DNA from: Penicillium oxalicum
Lineage: Eukaryota > Ascomycota > Eurotiomycetes > Eurotiales > Aspergillaceae
Assembly (NCBI RefSeq): GCF_001723175.1
Contig: NC_064654.1
Span: 124,001-188,000 of the forward strand
Direction: 5' to 3'
Length of the DNA stretch: 64,000 bases
Shown here: piece by piece, positions 47,708 to 58,999 of the stretch
How the letters are laid out: every line of letters starts with the position of its first letter
Position numbering within the stretch: position 1 is the first letter of the stretch
The notes under the pieces: model-generated
Seen by the model: the letters and a program-made list of their open reading frames with translations, nothing else
The model's database searches: none
What the model was told of the DNA's origin: nothing
Position numbers and translations under genes: made by a program

Positions 47708-47875
47708 ATGGCCAACCAATGCTCCGGTCACAAGTTTGCCATTGTGCAAGCTACCAATGGCAACATTCTGACCTGGCGATGCTCAGATTGCAACTCGGGT
47801 CCATTTGTCGCCATCTGGCGATGCAAGATCTGTGGTCACTGTCGCTGTAACAGCTGCCATAACACCAAGTCTTAG
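47708..47875 (+). CDS. 55-residue Cys-rich zinc-ribbon-like protein
   Basis: The start codon sits in an ideal context (CAGTCACCATGGCC) and the frame ends at TAG 47873-47875. The protein has ten Cys or well-placed His residues: C5, H8, the pairs C25/C28, C39/C42 and C47/C50, plus H44, C45 and H51. Two copies of a WRCxxC module (TWRCSDC and IWRCKIC, 14 residues apart) suggest an internal duplication and a compact zinc-binding fold. There is no signal peptide or membrane segment, so it is probably intracellular. It has its own TATA box and probable leader intron, and is the only convincing gene in about 10 kb. I do not recognise a named family. A zinc-dependent protein- or nucleic-acid-binding role is an inference from the Cys pattern only. 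Confidence 0.72.
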   Translation: MANQCSGHKFAIVQATNGNILTWRCSDCNSGPFVAIWRCKICGHCRCNSCHNTKS

Positions 47876-50800
47876 ATCGATCGGTCAGGTTCATCTAGAC
47901 CAGCCATGCCGCACGACGAACACTACATTGCTGGGTGTTCCCCCCTCTCCGTCAAGCGTGCGTACTTCTCGTTTGCTCTCATCGTTGCAGAGAGCAGCAT
48001 CTCCATTCCGGATTCTGGTTCCCCCGTCATCACCTTCGCAACCAGGCAAATCACCTGCCCTCTCTTTTTTACTTTGTTTTCATTTCTCTTCTTTTCTCTC
48101 GCAGCCTGCTCTCTAGACTATCACGATGTTCTCAACGTCACGGCCTCTTTGATTTCTCTGCAACTGCAATATTGTTTTTGGTCGGCGACAGAGCCCAGCC
48201 GGGATTTCGATATTGCATTCTGTTCTGGTGCTGGGACCCCTCCCCCCACAAAAAAAAGATTGAAAGGGAGAGTTTTTGCTCTCACACCCAAAGACTCCCG
48301 TTGCGTGGGAGCTTTTGCATCCGGACGGAGTTTCGCTCATTCTACTCATTTTCCGCGCGATTCAGCTCGATTCAGCTCCCAGGATTGCAGGGCGTCTGGA
48401 CTTTGTTTTTTTGGTTTTCCGGGCTTATTTTTTGTTTCAACGTTCTGTATCATTACGTCTCTTGGTCTCGGGTCCTGTTTCATTACACGAGGTGTTTTCT
48501 GGCGAAGATCGCAGCATCACTGGCGTCAAGACTTGACAAGGGCATCTGCTATTGTACTGGGATGATGTTTCTTCCCGATTTCTGTCTTGAATCAGTTTTT
48601 TTTAGAGGTGTATCAAATTACCAAAATGACTCATGCAAAACACTGCTCAAGAAGATTTGTCAGTCATTGATCACTGACAGGACTCTTTTGTTTGATCTTC
48701 ATGGAAGATGAATATAGGAGTGTATTTCTCTTTCGGATCTTGCATGATGAAACCGCGTCCCAACACCAGATCTAAGTGACGAGACTTACAGACTCCGATC
48801 TACCTATCCCATCCAAGGCGCCTAGACCCATCCGCTCATTTCTTTCTTTTCTGGTTCTTTATTCTCCCTCCCAAAAGTCCAATGACAAAAAAAAAGGGTA
48901 CAGAGAATCAAGATAAAAGTCAACACAAGGAACTTCGGCTCGGGGAGGGCAGCCCTGCATCGAGGATGCAACCTCAGCCTCATGTGCGGTCAGCGGGCGG
49001 CAGACGCTCTTCGGCGGTATGTGTAGAACTGTGCCGTGTGCCATCTTCATCTTATCGCCATGTCCTTGCATGGATCAACTTGCCGGGAGAAAATAAAGAC
49101 AACACAGATAGACTTTTCTGTGGCAGGGGGTGTATTTTCCTTGTCCAAGGTGCGACTTGATTGGGTTTGATTCTATTCAGCGGCGCGTCTGCGCGGCTCC
49201 GGAAGGGTCTGGTTGCGCAGTACTGCAAATGAAGAAGATGAAGTATTTTGTGTAGTCGCATTGGACAAATGCGCAGATGCAGACTGGGATGGGGGTCCTG
49301 AAATTCCAGCCACTTGACTCATGCGGTGCACATTCCTGGAAAACACACATACACCATGTGATGCTCGTCCAAATCATTGGATCATTATGCGCAGCACCCT
49401 CGCAGGCTCTGACAAAAAAACATTTCCTGTCGGTACTTCAGTCCTGTGGGAGTGTCTTTTTTACTCATACGATTGGAATTCTAACAAGGCAGCCCCCGCC
49501 AATCCGTCGTGGATAGTCTCAGGATGATGATCCCCTTGTGACTTGTGTGATATAAAGAATGGGCCTCTCTTGAGGAAGAGGGTCCCGAGAAGAGAAACAA
49601 AAAGAAATTGAGAAAAAATAAACAAGTTATGACAATTGCCTTGTGCTCCTGAATTGCCCCAGCTGCTACTGCACGACGCAAGATCGGTGGTCCGTGGCCC
49701 CGACGATGGAGAAGACATTCGTACGCAGGTGTCTTTTCCTCGCTCGAGTGGACTGACGCATGGACCGAGCAATAGTACGGGCCAATCGGTAGATCCAGGA
49801 GTCTTTCTCCGTCTGATGTCAGGGCGGCTGAGAGACAGTACTGGCTGCTGCTGCATTCGGCACATGAGCAAATGGGCATTGGCGAAATACTCGAGATATT
49901 TGTTTTTTCGGGTGGTTTCATTTGAATTAAATGTGCCTTTTTCCCATCCCAATCAAAAAATTCATCTTGTCTTTTTTTTTTTGCTTTTTTTTTGTTAAAC
50001 ACAAAAACAAAAAGGACAAGAAGAGGGGGGGGGAGGGAACAATCTAGACAACAGAAGGATATTCGAAATGACCTTTATAGGACACGAGGAGCTGCAATCA
50101 AATAAGATCACTTACGTCAACAATCGATATGTAGAAAGCATCCATGGTGATCAACCTGGGGCACAAAAACCCCTCCCCCCAAATTCACCACATTCCATGT
50201 CATTTAAAGCCCCCCAAAAAATCAATTTTGACAACATGACAGGTACGAATCGTCGCAGATCGCGATCATGGTTCATGTCGCAAGTGCTCCTCGCAGGATA
50301 ATTGACGGTCGCAGCTAACCTAGCATGAGGCAGCGGGCATGCTGTGGATAAAGAAGGTATAGGTAGTAGTTGGGTAGGCCCAGAAGATCAAACTACCAGA
50401 CAACAGCAACCGCATATCCTCTCAGCTTTCCATGCTACATGCATATACAGTCTGGTACCTACACGCTGACCTGCCAGCATGTAACATCTACAGTAACCCG
50501 AGCACATACTCAGACGGTGGGTTTGGGGGTACCTTCAGTCCCGTCTCAAGTGGGGCCTGTCAGGGCAGTTTCACATTCCCCCCCCCCCCCCCTCCCCCCC
50601 CAAATTAGATGGAATCATACCAAATCCTCGATAGATGACCGAGGTAGACTCTAGGAGTAAACACTAGCCCCCAGAGTCTAGTTTGCAATACCATTCAAAA
50701 ATACACATGGTCGCAGGACAACACCATTCATCCCCTGATTATTATATCATCCAAAGAACAAAACCAGAATAGGTCATCGGCCACGAGCTGAGGCTCGTAC

Positions 50801-52134
50801 ATTTCATTCACAAAAATCCCCGGGGACGGGGGACCAAAAGTACATCGATGATAGTACTCCCTGTGGTACCTATTGACCAATTCCAAGATATCCCAGAACC
50901 CAGAGACTCGGGTCATGATGACAGATCGGGAAGAAAAGAGAAAGGGGGACATCAGCACAGGGCGATCGCCCAATGATCGATCAGAAATCGTCCAAAGGGT
51001 CTCCCAGGATTTTGGGTCCGCGCAACCCTAAAGGGCGCTTCATTCTCCAGCCTGGCTCTGTACTGTCCGATGATAATTGTGTACTTGTGTACGGTGACTT
51101 TTTCAATGTTTTGCAAATCTCGAATTATCCAAATCTTCAAGGTCGGACGACACGAGAACATCGCAACTAAACCGATAACAAGGAATTGATCAGAAGGGAG
51201 TGTGGCTGGTACAAGACTTGAGGTTGTTTTCATGCCAGACAGAACAGAGCAGGCACCTTTGGTCGAGGAGAAAAAAATACAAAGGTACTACTTTGATTTT
51301 CTAATTTAGCTCCTCAAGTCCGAGTCTCACGCCTCCAGGATGAAAGTGGCGGCCGAGTGGGTCGTGTCCAAAGGATCGCCTTTCCCACTACTGCACAAGA
51401 AGACAGATCTGGAATACCCAGTGGATTGGGGCCTGGGACCTGGAGACAGATCGGGGAGGAACCTGCACGTACTTTTGTACCGCGGCACTAGGGGCAGTCT
51501 TGGAGCGTGAGCATTGGTAAGAGGAAAGTGGAGGGTGGGACGCAAAAAAGTACTTACTACGGTGTGCTATTCGGGAGTTTTCATCTCCCGGAGCAGGTAC
51601 GTATCCAATCATTTTTATCGATCATTTCGTCGATTTTGTAGTGCTGGACCCCCCCCCTGTGTGCGAGATGTCAACGCTAGGTGGTGGACACGTTCGATTC
51701 GTGTAGGTTCATTAAGACGCTAATCGCCGGGTCGAAATCAGACTGCGACAAATAGTCTGCCCGATTGATTGTGATAGCCTAGACCGACAAGGTGTTTACA
51801 AAAGGAGGATTTACAGCGAGAGACCACTCAATGAGACTACCAGCGTGTCAGAAACGAAGCGGTCGCCTCCAGGGGCAGGATAACATAACGACAATAACAA
51901 GAACCGTGGAGCGGTGTGATTTGAACAGGAAAGGAGACAGAGCCGTCACCGGCCCATCTCGTACTTTTCCACCTCGCGGCCAAATTCTCAAATGGATCGA
52001 GATCGTTGCGCGAGGCTTCGCACTGTTAAAGTGAGCAATATAAGAGATGTAAAGAGGAAGAAATGTATGAGCAGAGTGGATTTCCCAATTAAATGGGAAA
52101 ATTTGGTCAGTGTGGCCCTCGTGAAATGCCAAAC
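47876..52134. other. Gene-poor, pyrimidine-rich stretch
   Basis: About 4.3 kb without a supported gene. Frames of 219 and 258 codons on the plus strand (47906-48565 and 47935-48711) overlap each other and encode Phe/Ser/Leu-rich sequence produced by the T/C-rich composition. The first part may be the 3' UTR of the Cys-rich gene. A C12-T-C8 type tract lies at about 50,577-50,601. Confidence 0.5.
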
Positions 52135-55100
52135 TTAGGTATAGATACTCTGCATCGAAGAAGGGGGGGGAGAGTCAGCATTGAGTCTGGCTGCTGGACA
52201 TCGGCTAGTCCTCCGGGAAAGCAGATCGGCTCTCTGCCGTCTGCATGAACGAATGGAGACACACGTACCTCGGTAATTTGGTTGACCGCCAACCCGGGCT
52301 CAGCCATTTCCGCTTGCTCAAGGAAATGCAATGGCAACCATACGAGGTGGCCCTTGATGCGGTCCAGCTTCTCACGCACTTCCTTGATCGGAAGGTAAGG
52401 ATCGAACAAATGCCCCTCTCGGTGTGATCCACGAGGGCGGAAGTTGTCATAATCATCAAAGGTCTTGATATTGTCATCGGGATCCGCGCGGAACAACATC
52501 CGATACGTCTCCGTGTTGGTCGTGGCTTGCCCGGTCCAGGTGTTCCAGACTGCGTCGCTGAGCGGATCCTTGACAAACTCATTGTGGGTATCTTCGAGAA
52601 TGTGATTCAAGCAGACATCAGGGGCTCTGGCATTGGGATCACCGGTGGCGTCCATGTCTTGCGCCGGCAAGAGGCCAAGGTGCTCGCGCCAGAGCTGACG
52701 ACGCAGGGTCGCCGCCAGCCTCGCTGCCCGGTACGGCTTGCCGTCCATTTCACTATCGATAAAGTCCTGGTCTTCCATCACAATGGCAAGCTCACTGTCG
52801 TGGGAACCCAGCTGGGACTAGATGAGAGAAGAGAGATCACAGTTAGAATGAGATTGCTCTCTAGTCGCGGAGACAGTCGCCTCGGGGATATCAGATATTG
52901 TGCACCTACCCGATCGTTGATGTTTGCACTTCCGCAGATGACAATACGGTCGTCGACAATACATGTTTTGCCATGCACATACAACTCTTCCTGAACAATG
53001 TTGTCTTTCTCGGCTTCAGGATCACCTTCCCACCTTTCGTCAGACATCTTTCCACCGTTCAGCATGGTCGTATGCGCCACGGAATCGCGACTGGCGCTTC
53101 CCTCCTGGCCTTTTCGCTTCTCCACCTGCTCTTCAAATCTTGCGAGCTTTTGCAGAGACTGCTGCTTTTGGGTTTCGTCGGTCTCATAGCTCTTCTCGTG
53201 CTTGTCACCTTCTTCACCAACGGCGGGATGCACACTCTCGCCCATGATAGATTCAGCAATACCACGCTGGATGTCTTTATAGGAGACATCAGCCTGCTTT
53301 TCCAGTTCTTCCAGCGATGGGGTCTTGTTGATCCGGTCGTATGCGCGCAGGGCAAAGAAAAAGATGTGTTCTGTCCATTTGATCAGCCTGCAATTCCTCG
53401 TGCAGTGAAGGGCTGCTCAGATACTTACCCTTTGGATCGACACCGGCCTTCTCAATCTGACCCATGATGGAATTCTCGCCACGGCAGATAGACTTGTATT
53501 GGTAATCCATAATTGCACGCGTTCCTGCCGCAGCAGAGTCACGTAGGTCACCCGCAAACCCGGGAATAGCCGGGATGACAATAATTACACGGAACTTGCG
53601 GCCTTCCTTGCCTGCACGAACACAAGCATCGACAATGGCCCGGCCAATCGTGTTGAAGATAGGCCGTTGTTCATCGCCCGTAGCGGTGACTATATATCTG
53701 GGTCAGTCACGACGGGTGGGTGGCCAGGAAAGACAAAATACTCGGCTCAACTCACTGAAAAACTGATTTTCGATGTAGACAAAATGCTCTGCATTGCGAA
53801 TGATCTCGCAGTAAGCATTCTGAATGCTGTGTTCATTCAGAATACCGCTGCTCCAGTCGTCACTGCTTCGAACAATCTGCGCGCGCACTGTGCCCTGCTC
53901 GCCGCGTGGCTTACTGGATAATGGTGACAATGGATGCTGGATATACTCGCCGCAGGGGTATTTGGGTCGCTGCACGCCAATCAGGTCCTCGTCCTCTCCG
54001 AGTCGACCCTCCATCATCAGCCAGTCAACATTGTCAGCGCGTTTATACTTGTCACGCTTGACAAAGTTCCAGCGAAGCACAAAGTGCTCGGCAATGTCAT
54101 ACACACAATCTCCCACAAGGCCCATTCCGACATCATGCCAGGGCATGCGTCCATAGTCCACCTTGCTAAGTTCGTTGTTTTGCCAATCCTGAACACTCTG
54201 GAAGTCCATGATGCGGTTATTGTTAAAGTCTTGGCCCGGGAAAATCTCGTCTCGGAGTCCCGCCGGATGCACATCAGCGAGGGGGTGCTGATTGGCATCC
54301 CAACGACCAAAGCACAGGTCGATTCCGCCGATAAAGGCCATTGCGTAATCAATCACAATGAATTTTTCGTGGTGTGCCTGAAGTGAAGCAGTCAGTTGAG
54401 GGCAGGGGGAGATGGCCTCATTGAATGGATGGAGTAGGGGAGGGCAGGTCTCACCCAATAGAGGGTCATATCGGCAGCGTTTTCAAAGACGTTGTGGTCG
54501 GGATGGCGCAACACTCGAATGTTTCCATGGCCTGGTGTACCCTCGGGACAGAGACTTTGCAGGGCATGCTTGGTGTGTGCGGAATTACATGTCAAGGCCT
54601 GGTTCACCTCCTTATAGACAATGACATAGATTTTGACGCCCGCCTCGGCACGGCGCTTCAGGACATGATCCAATCGCCATTCCTGATATTGGGCGGGTGG
54701 GCGACGCAGAAACAGTTCGGGGGACAGCCACCAGTCTTCAATGTAGATGGTTTCCTTTGCCTGCTCCAGCGCCTCGGAGACGGCCCACATGTAGTCGCGT
54801 GCGTCGACATACCATTTGATACGATTGCCATCATGGATAGGAGCAAAAGACTGGAAGCGATGTGATTCGGCGATGGCCGTGCGTTTGCGATCTGTCTCCT
54901 GTTCATGCTCCTCGTCGTGACGATGGTTTGGGTTGATGATGTTGAAGAACTTGCCAACCTTGTGCTTCAAGTGCGTCGCCGATGCCTTTGCATCGTGGAG
55001 ATGGGAGTCTATCGGCTCATGGTCAGAGGGTGCGGGGTTATACGTGACTCTATATATCTCACGACACCAGATGTCATCCACGAGCATGCCGAACAATGGA

Positions 55101-55181
55101 CCAGAAGGGAAGTGGCTGACCTCGGAATTTCTCCTCTAGGTGATCAACCTCCTGATCCCACTTGGCCTTCAATTTGTGCAT
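52135..55181 (-). CDS. pldA: Phospholipase D
   Basis: Seven exons, 55181-55121, 55047-54455, 54377-53756, 53689-53429, 53370-52910, 52817-52269 and 52149-52135, give 853 residues. The N-terminus (MHKLKAKWDQEVDHLEEKFR) is soluble with no PX or PH domain evident. The first HKD motif is HHEKFIVIDYAMAFIGGID, and IYIEDWWLSPELFLRRPP precedes it. IENQFFITATGDE lies between, and the second HKD motif is VHGKTCIVDDRIVICGSANINDR. A Lys/Glu-rich insertion separates the halves (about residues 540-610). The last exon is only 15 nt and completes the ending ITESIYT. It hydrolyses phosphatidylcholine to phosphatidate and choline, in membrane signalling and traffic. The first intron (donor GTCAGC) is the weakest call; the others are canonical. 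Confidence 0.93.
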
Positions 55182-58100
55182 GGTGGAAGAAGGGGAGAGG
55201 TGAGAGGTGAATGAGTGGTGGAGAAGAGAATGTGCAGGGTGGGATGAACAACGAGAGTGGGGGAGGGTCAGATGTTCAAACGAGCGCAATTATTTGTTCT
55301 GATGTCCGCCGGCGGATGGATTCGTCGAGAGGGTCACGCCTCGCGCGGCACGACCCACTACGCCCTGCCACTTTCTCTTTACCCCGGGCGGTGACATCAC
55401 CTGCCAGGCGGAATTCTTCCAGCGTTGGAGGCCAACGGGTCACGAGGCTGTCTGGCCAGCCCTACAGGGCACAATAGACAGCCGTATCCGCTCAGGAACC
55501 GGCTTTTTTTGCTTTGGTCCTTGCCTGTCTCTGGTCCCAAGACATACTGTCATTTCGAGTCCGTGGAGAACATGACCTGTTTGCCCGCGGGCAACAGGCT
55601 GGTTGTTTTGGCGAAGCTTACGGTGCCTAGCAGCATTCTTTATACAATAAGATAAATATACATGAGCCGCTACCCTGAGTCAGTAATACGACCCGTGATC
55701 CATCGGGGGCGCATGACAAGTCTGCTCATCCGGCGGAGAGAAATCTCAAAAACTACTCCTGATTGGTGAGCTGGATTGAGCTGTCCCTTAAACGCTTTCC
55801 AGATGCCACGCTTGGATGTAATCTGTCCCTGTTCTGACGGAACCACCTGGTTGGCTCTCATTATCACTTGTCCGACCGCTGATTTCGCCCCCGTTCGGTC
55901 GCCCGTCGCCTGTCCGTGTCTTGGCAGACAAGCAGATTATGTCTGGTCTGTGGGGGGGGGGGGTTATCAGAAAATCTGTCTAAGAGCTTGCGAAAGGCGA
56001 GTGAAAGAATGCCGAGTTGCCAGTTTATAGGTCAGGTCAGGCTACCGGACACTTCCATACGGTAAACTGTAGTCAAATGGTGAGCCGTACCTACCGCCGC
56101 CTAGGCGAAGAAGCGGTGATGCGTTGACATCAGGCAGGAATATGGATACTGCCTGTTTCGAGACATATCCATCCTGAATCTAATATTCTTGGTCTATAGA
56201 CAGCCTCGGCTCGGAACGTTCGTGGCCAGACTGTAGTCTTTCCAAAGTGACGAACACTGCTTGCCCTACAAAGGCAACGCAGTGGGAATGATCGCGTGGA
56301 CTTGCAGTCTGTAAAGTCGGCTAGTTCACCTCCGTCGCGAGTCAACTGCAGTTATCAACGTAACGCTCTGCTCATTCTATAGAGTTCATACTGCTTTGTA
56401 TCGAGGGCGAATTGCCCAATACGCGGATCATCACGGCTCCGCAAGGGGCTTACTCGCAACTTCCTGCGACTCAAGGGTGGACTTAAGGGGTGAGATCGTC
56501 ATCGGGGCCCTTGCCGTTCCAGATCATGAGTGAAGAGCAGTCCAGCCTCAACATTGACCTCGTACATAAATTGTGTCGGTGGAGGGGGCCCTGATTTGAG
56601 GGCACCCGGTTGCTAACCCGAATCAATGGAACGGAACAACTGTCTAGCCCAAGGGACGGAAGTAGGGAGCACCCTCTTTACAATCTAGCTTTACAAGGAT
56701 TTGGGAAGCTTTGCCGATCGCACTAGAAGACGACGTCGGTGAGCTTAATTCCAGATTTGCGGGATCCCAGATAGAATGAACCTTCGTTCAAGACCAATCA
56801 TGTCTATCAATTTGCAGAACGACACATCCCCTTTCCTGATTGCCCAGGGCCCGTTATCCCGAAAGGAGGATTCTCAGGCTCGACTGTACGGTAATAAAAT
56901 CTGCTAGATTGATGATGGGGACGCTCCTGTGAAGACATGATCCTGCCCACTGAATATCCCCTTTCAAGGTCGTTGGCGATATTAGATGGAGATGATGCGT
57001 GCTTGGACAGGGTGAATCGAAAGGGCATATATAAAAGATAGGTCTATTTGCATCAATTTATAGGTTTCAGTGCAAGGTAGACTACGAAGAAAGCATATTC
57101 TGATCTAGGAAATGCTGCACCAATTCATCCAGGGTTGGTCCACTGGAACTATTTAACAGCAAGGCCTCCATCGGCAAGAGAGATGGACGGGGCCTGCGTC
57201 CAACTGGCTCTGGCCATGAGAAATTGAACATAAAGCAGATCATTAATTCTCGGTACCCTGGCCCGATTTATTTATGAACCTCGGTTACTGATACATATAT
57301 CTCTAAGACATTAGGCAGGTTGAGGCTCAACGCTGTCTTTCGGCTGTCGCATGAACCCACGGTTTCTAGCAGAATGATGATGTGCACGTACGTAGTTGTG
57401 CATTTGTATGGAGGCGAAAATCTCAATTGCTTCCCAATATTGACATTTCAGCTTATGAAGAAACAATAATTTCAATAGAAATCTATGAATCTAACCAGGA
57501 ATACCTATTACTTGATCAATTGCACGGTAGATAAGAACAGTAGAAGAGTGCACAATGGAGATTCCAGAGGATATGTACATCGATTCACTAGACGTACTCT
57601 CCAATGATATATTTACATATGGTTTTGATTGACAATGGATTGGGCCAGTCCCGACCACCAGGTGATCCAACTGGAATCAACGCTCGAGAGCTCAACTTAG
57701 TCCATACATTGGATGGCCGGGCAGTACTCATGTGTCATCCAAAGGGAGAATATGGATGTATCCTGGCATGGAGTGCGTCAGTATCATGACGGAGACTAGT
57801 CTTGTTTGAGCTCATATGCTTGGCCCAGGGAAAATGGATGCAAGTCAGGAACAGATTCAAGGGGGACAATAGGTCGCAATTGATCCTGACAATTAAGGAC
57901 TATCCCGCAGCACAAACAATTTATCGAATGCTACTAGAATCATGTTCAAGGGCCTCCAACCTGCAGGGATCCAACCAGGTACCTAGATTTTTGGATGGAA
58001 ATTGCGTACTGCCCGGATCTTGGGTTGTGAGTGGAGTGGATCGGCTACTCCATTTCATGAATAGCTGGGATGGGCTGGATGACGTAGTTGAAGATCGATT

Positions 58101-58999
58101 GACAACAAACCTAGTCTGCCGAAAATAACTATCGAATCATGGAAACCAACGGACCAGGACACGCGAGGGAGAAGTAATAAATCTAGACCGAATCTATGGA
58201 GAATTGGACGCAAATACCGACTTTGCAATACTAACAGGAGGGATTTCTTGGAAGCGCGTCTGACCGGCCGTCCTCCAGAACTAATAGTCATACATACTGC
58301 ACATTGGGTAATCAATACTGCCGATGGCAGTAAAGAAAGGAAAGATGTTCAAGAAGAAGAGATGATACCAAGGAAACATCCGTCATCAGTTTCGTGACTC
58401 GAGGTGACATTTATTCTAGCTGGCTTGCGCACATGAGCCCTTCCCTGGACTCCGAGAAGATTTGTCGCGACAAGAGACCGGCATGATCATTCCACCAATA
58501 CAATATAGATAATGAGACATACTGTGACAATATTACCGCCAGGTAATCGAAAACAGTACGCCCTGCCGTAGCCGGTAAGATTGCATCTGCCTCGCCAAGG
58601 TGTTGTTGTTGTTGTTTTGTCCGGTCGGGAATGCTTACTGAATCCACGTGACCAGTACAAACAACGTTGTCTGAGGAACGGTCACTTCTGTTTATCCTTC
58701 TCGATCCCAGATTGCACGCCCACGCAGAGAATTGTCGACCAAGTCCTGACAGCTGGACTGTACGATCGGATTCAGGTGGAAGAATCTATTTGGTGCTGTA
58801 TCCTAGTCGAAAGCTGCCATCTGGATCAGTCCTCGTCGTCGAACGGTCACGGTTGACCTGTCCAGCCACCGGATTCGACGCAAAAATAACGACCCGTGCA
58901 GGACCTGTCCATCGCCCTGGTGACGGTGCCCTCCTCCACTTTTTTTTAGACTGACGACCGGTTCCTGTATCAGAATGCCTCCAGAATTCAGTGAGAAAG
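55182..58999. other. Intergenic stretch
   Basis: About 3.8 kb without a supported gene. It contains the phospholipase D promoter (left), a G12 run at about 55,952-55,963 and, on the right, the RFX gene promoter with a (TTG)n tract near 58,604-58,617. Open frames such as 57802-58128 are not recognised. Confidence 0.5.

Noticed and set aside
47906..48711. Two overlapping plus-strand frames of 219 and 258 codons
   Set aside because: Phe/Ser/Leu-rich sequence generated by T/C-rich DNA. The two frames overlap each other, with no recognisable domain. Probably 3' UTR.
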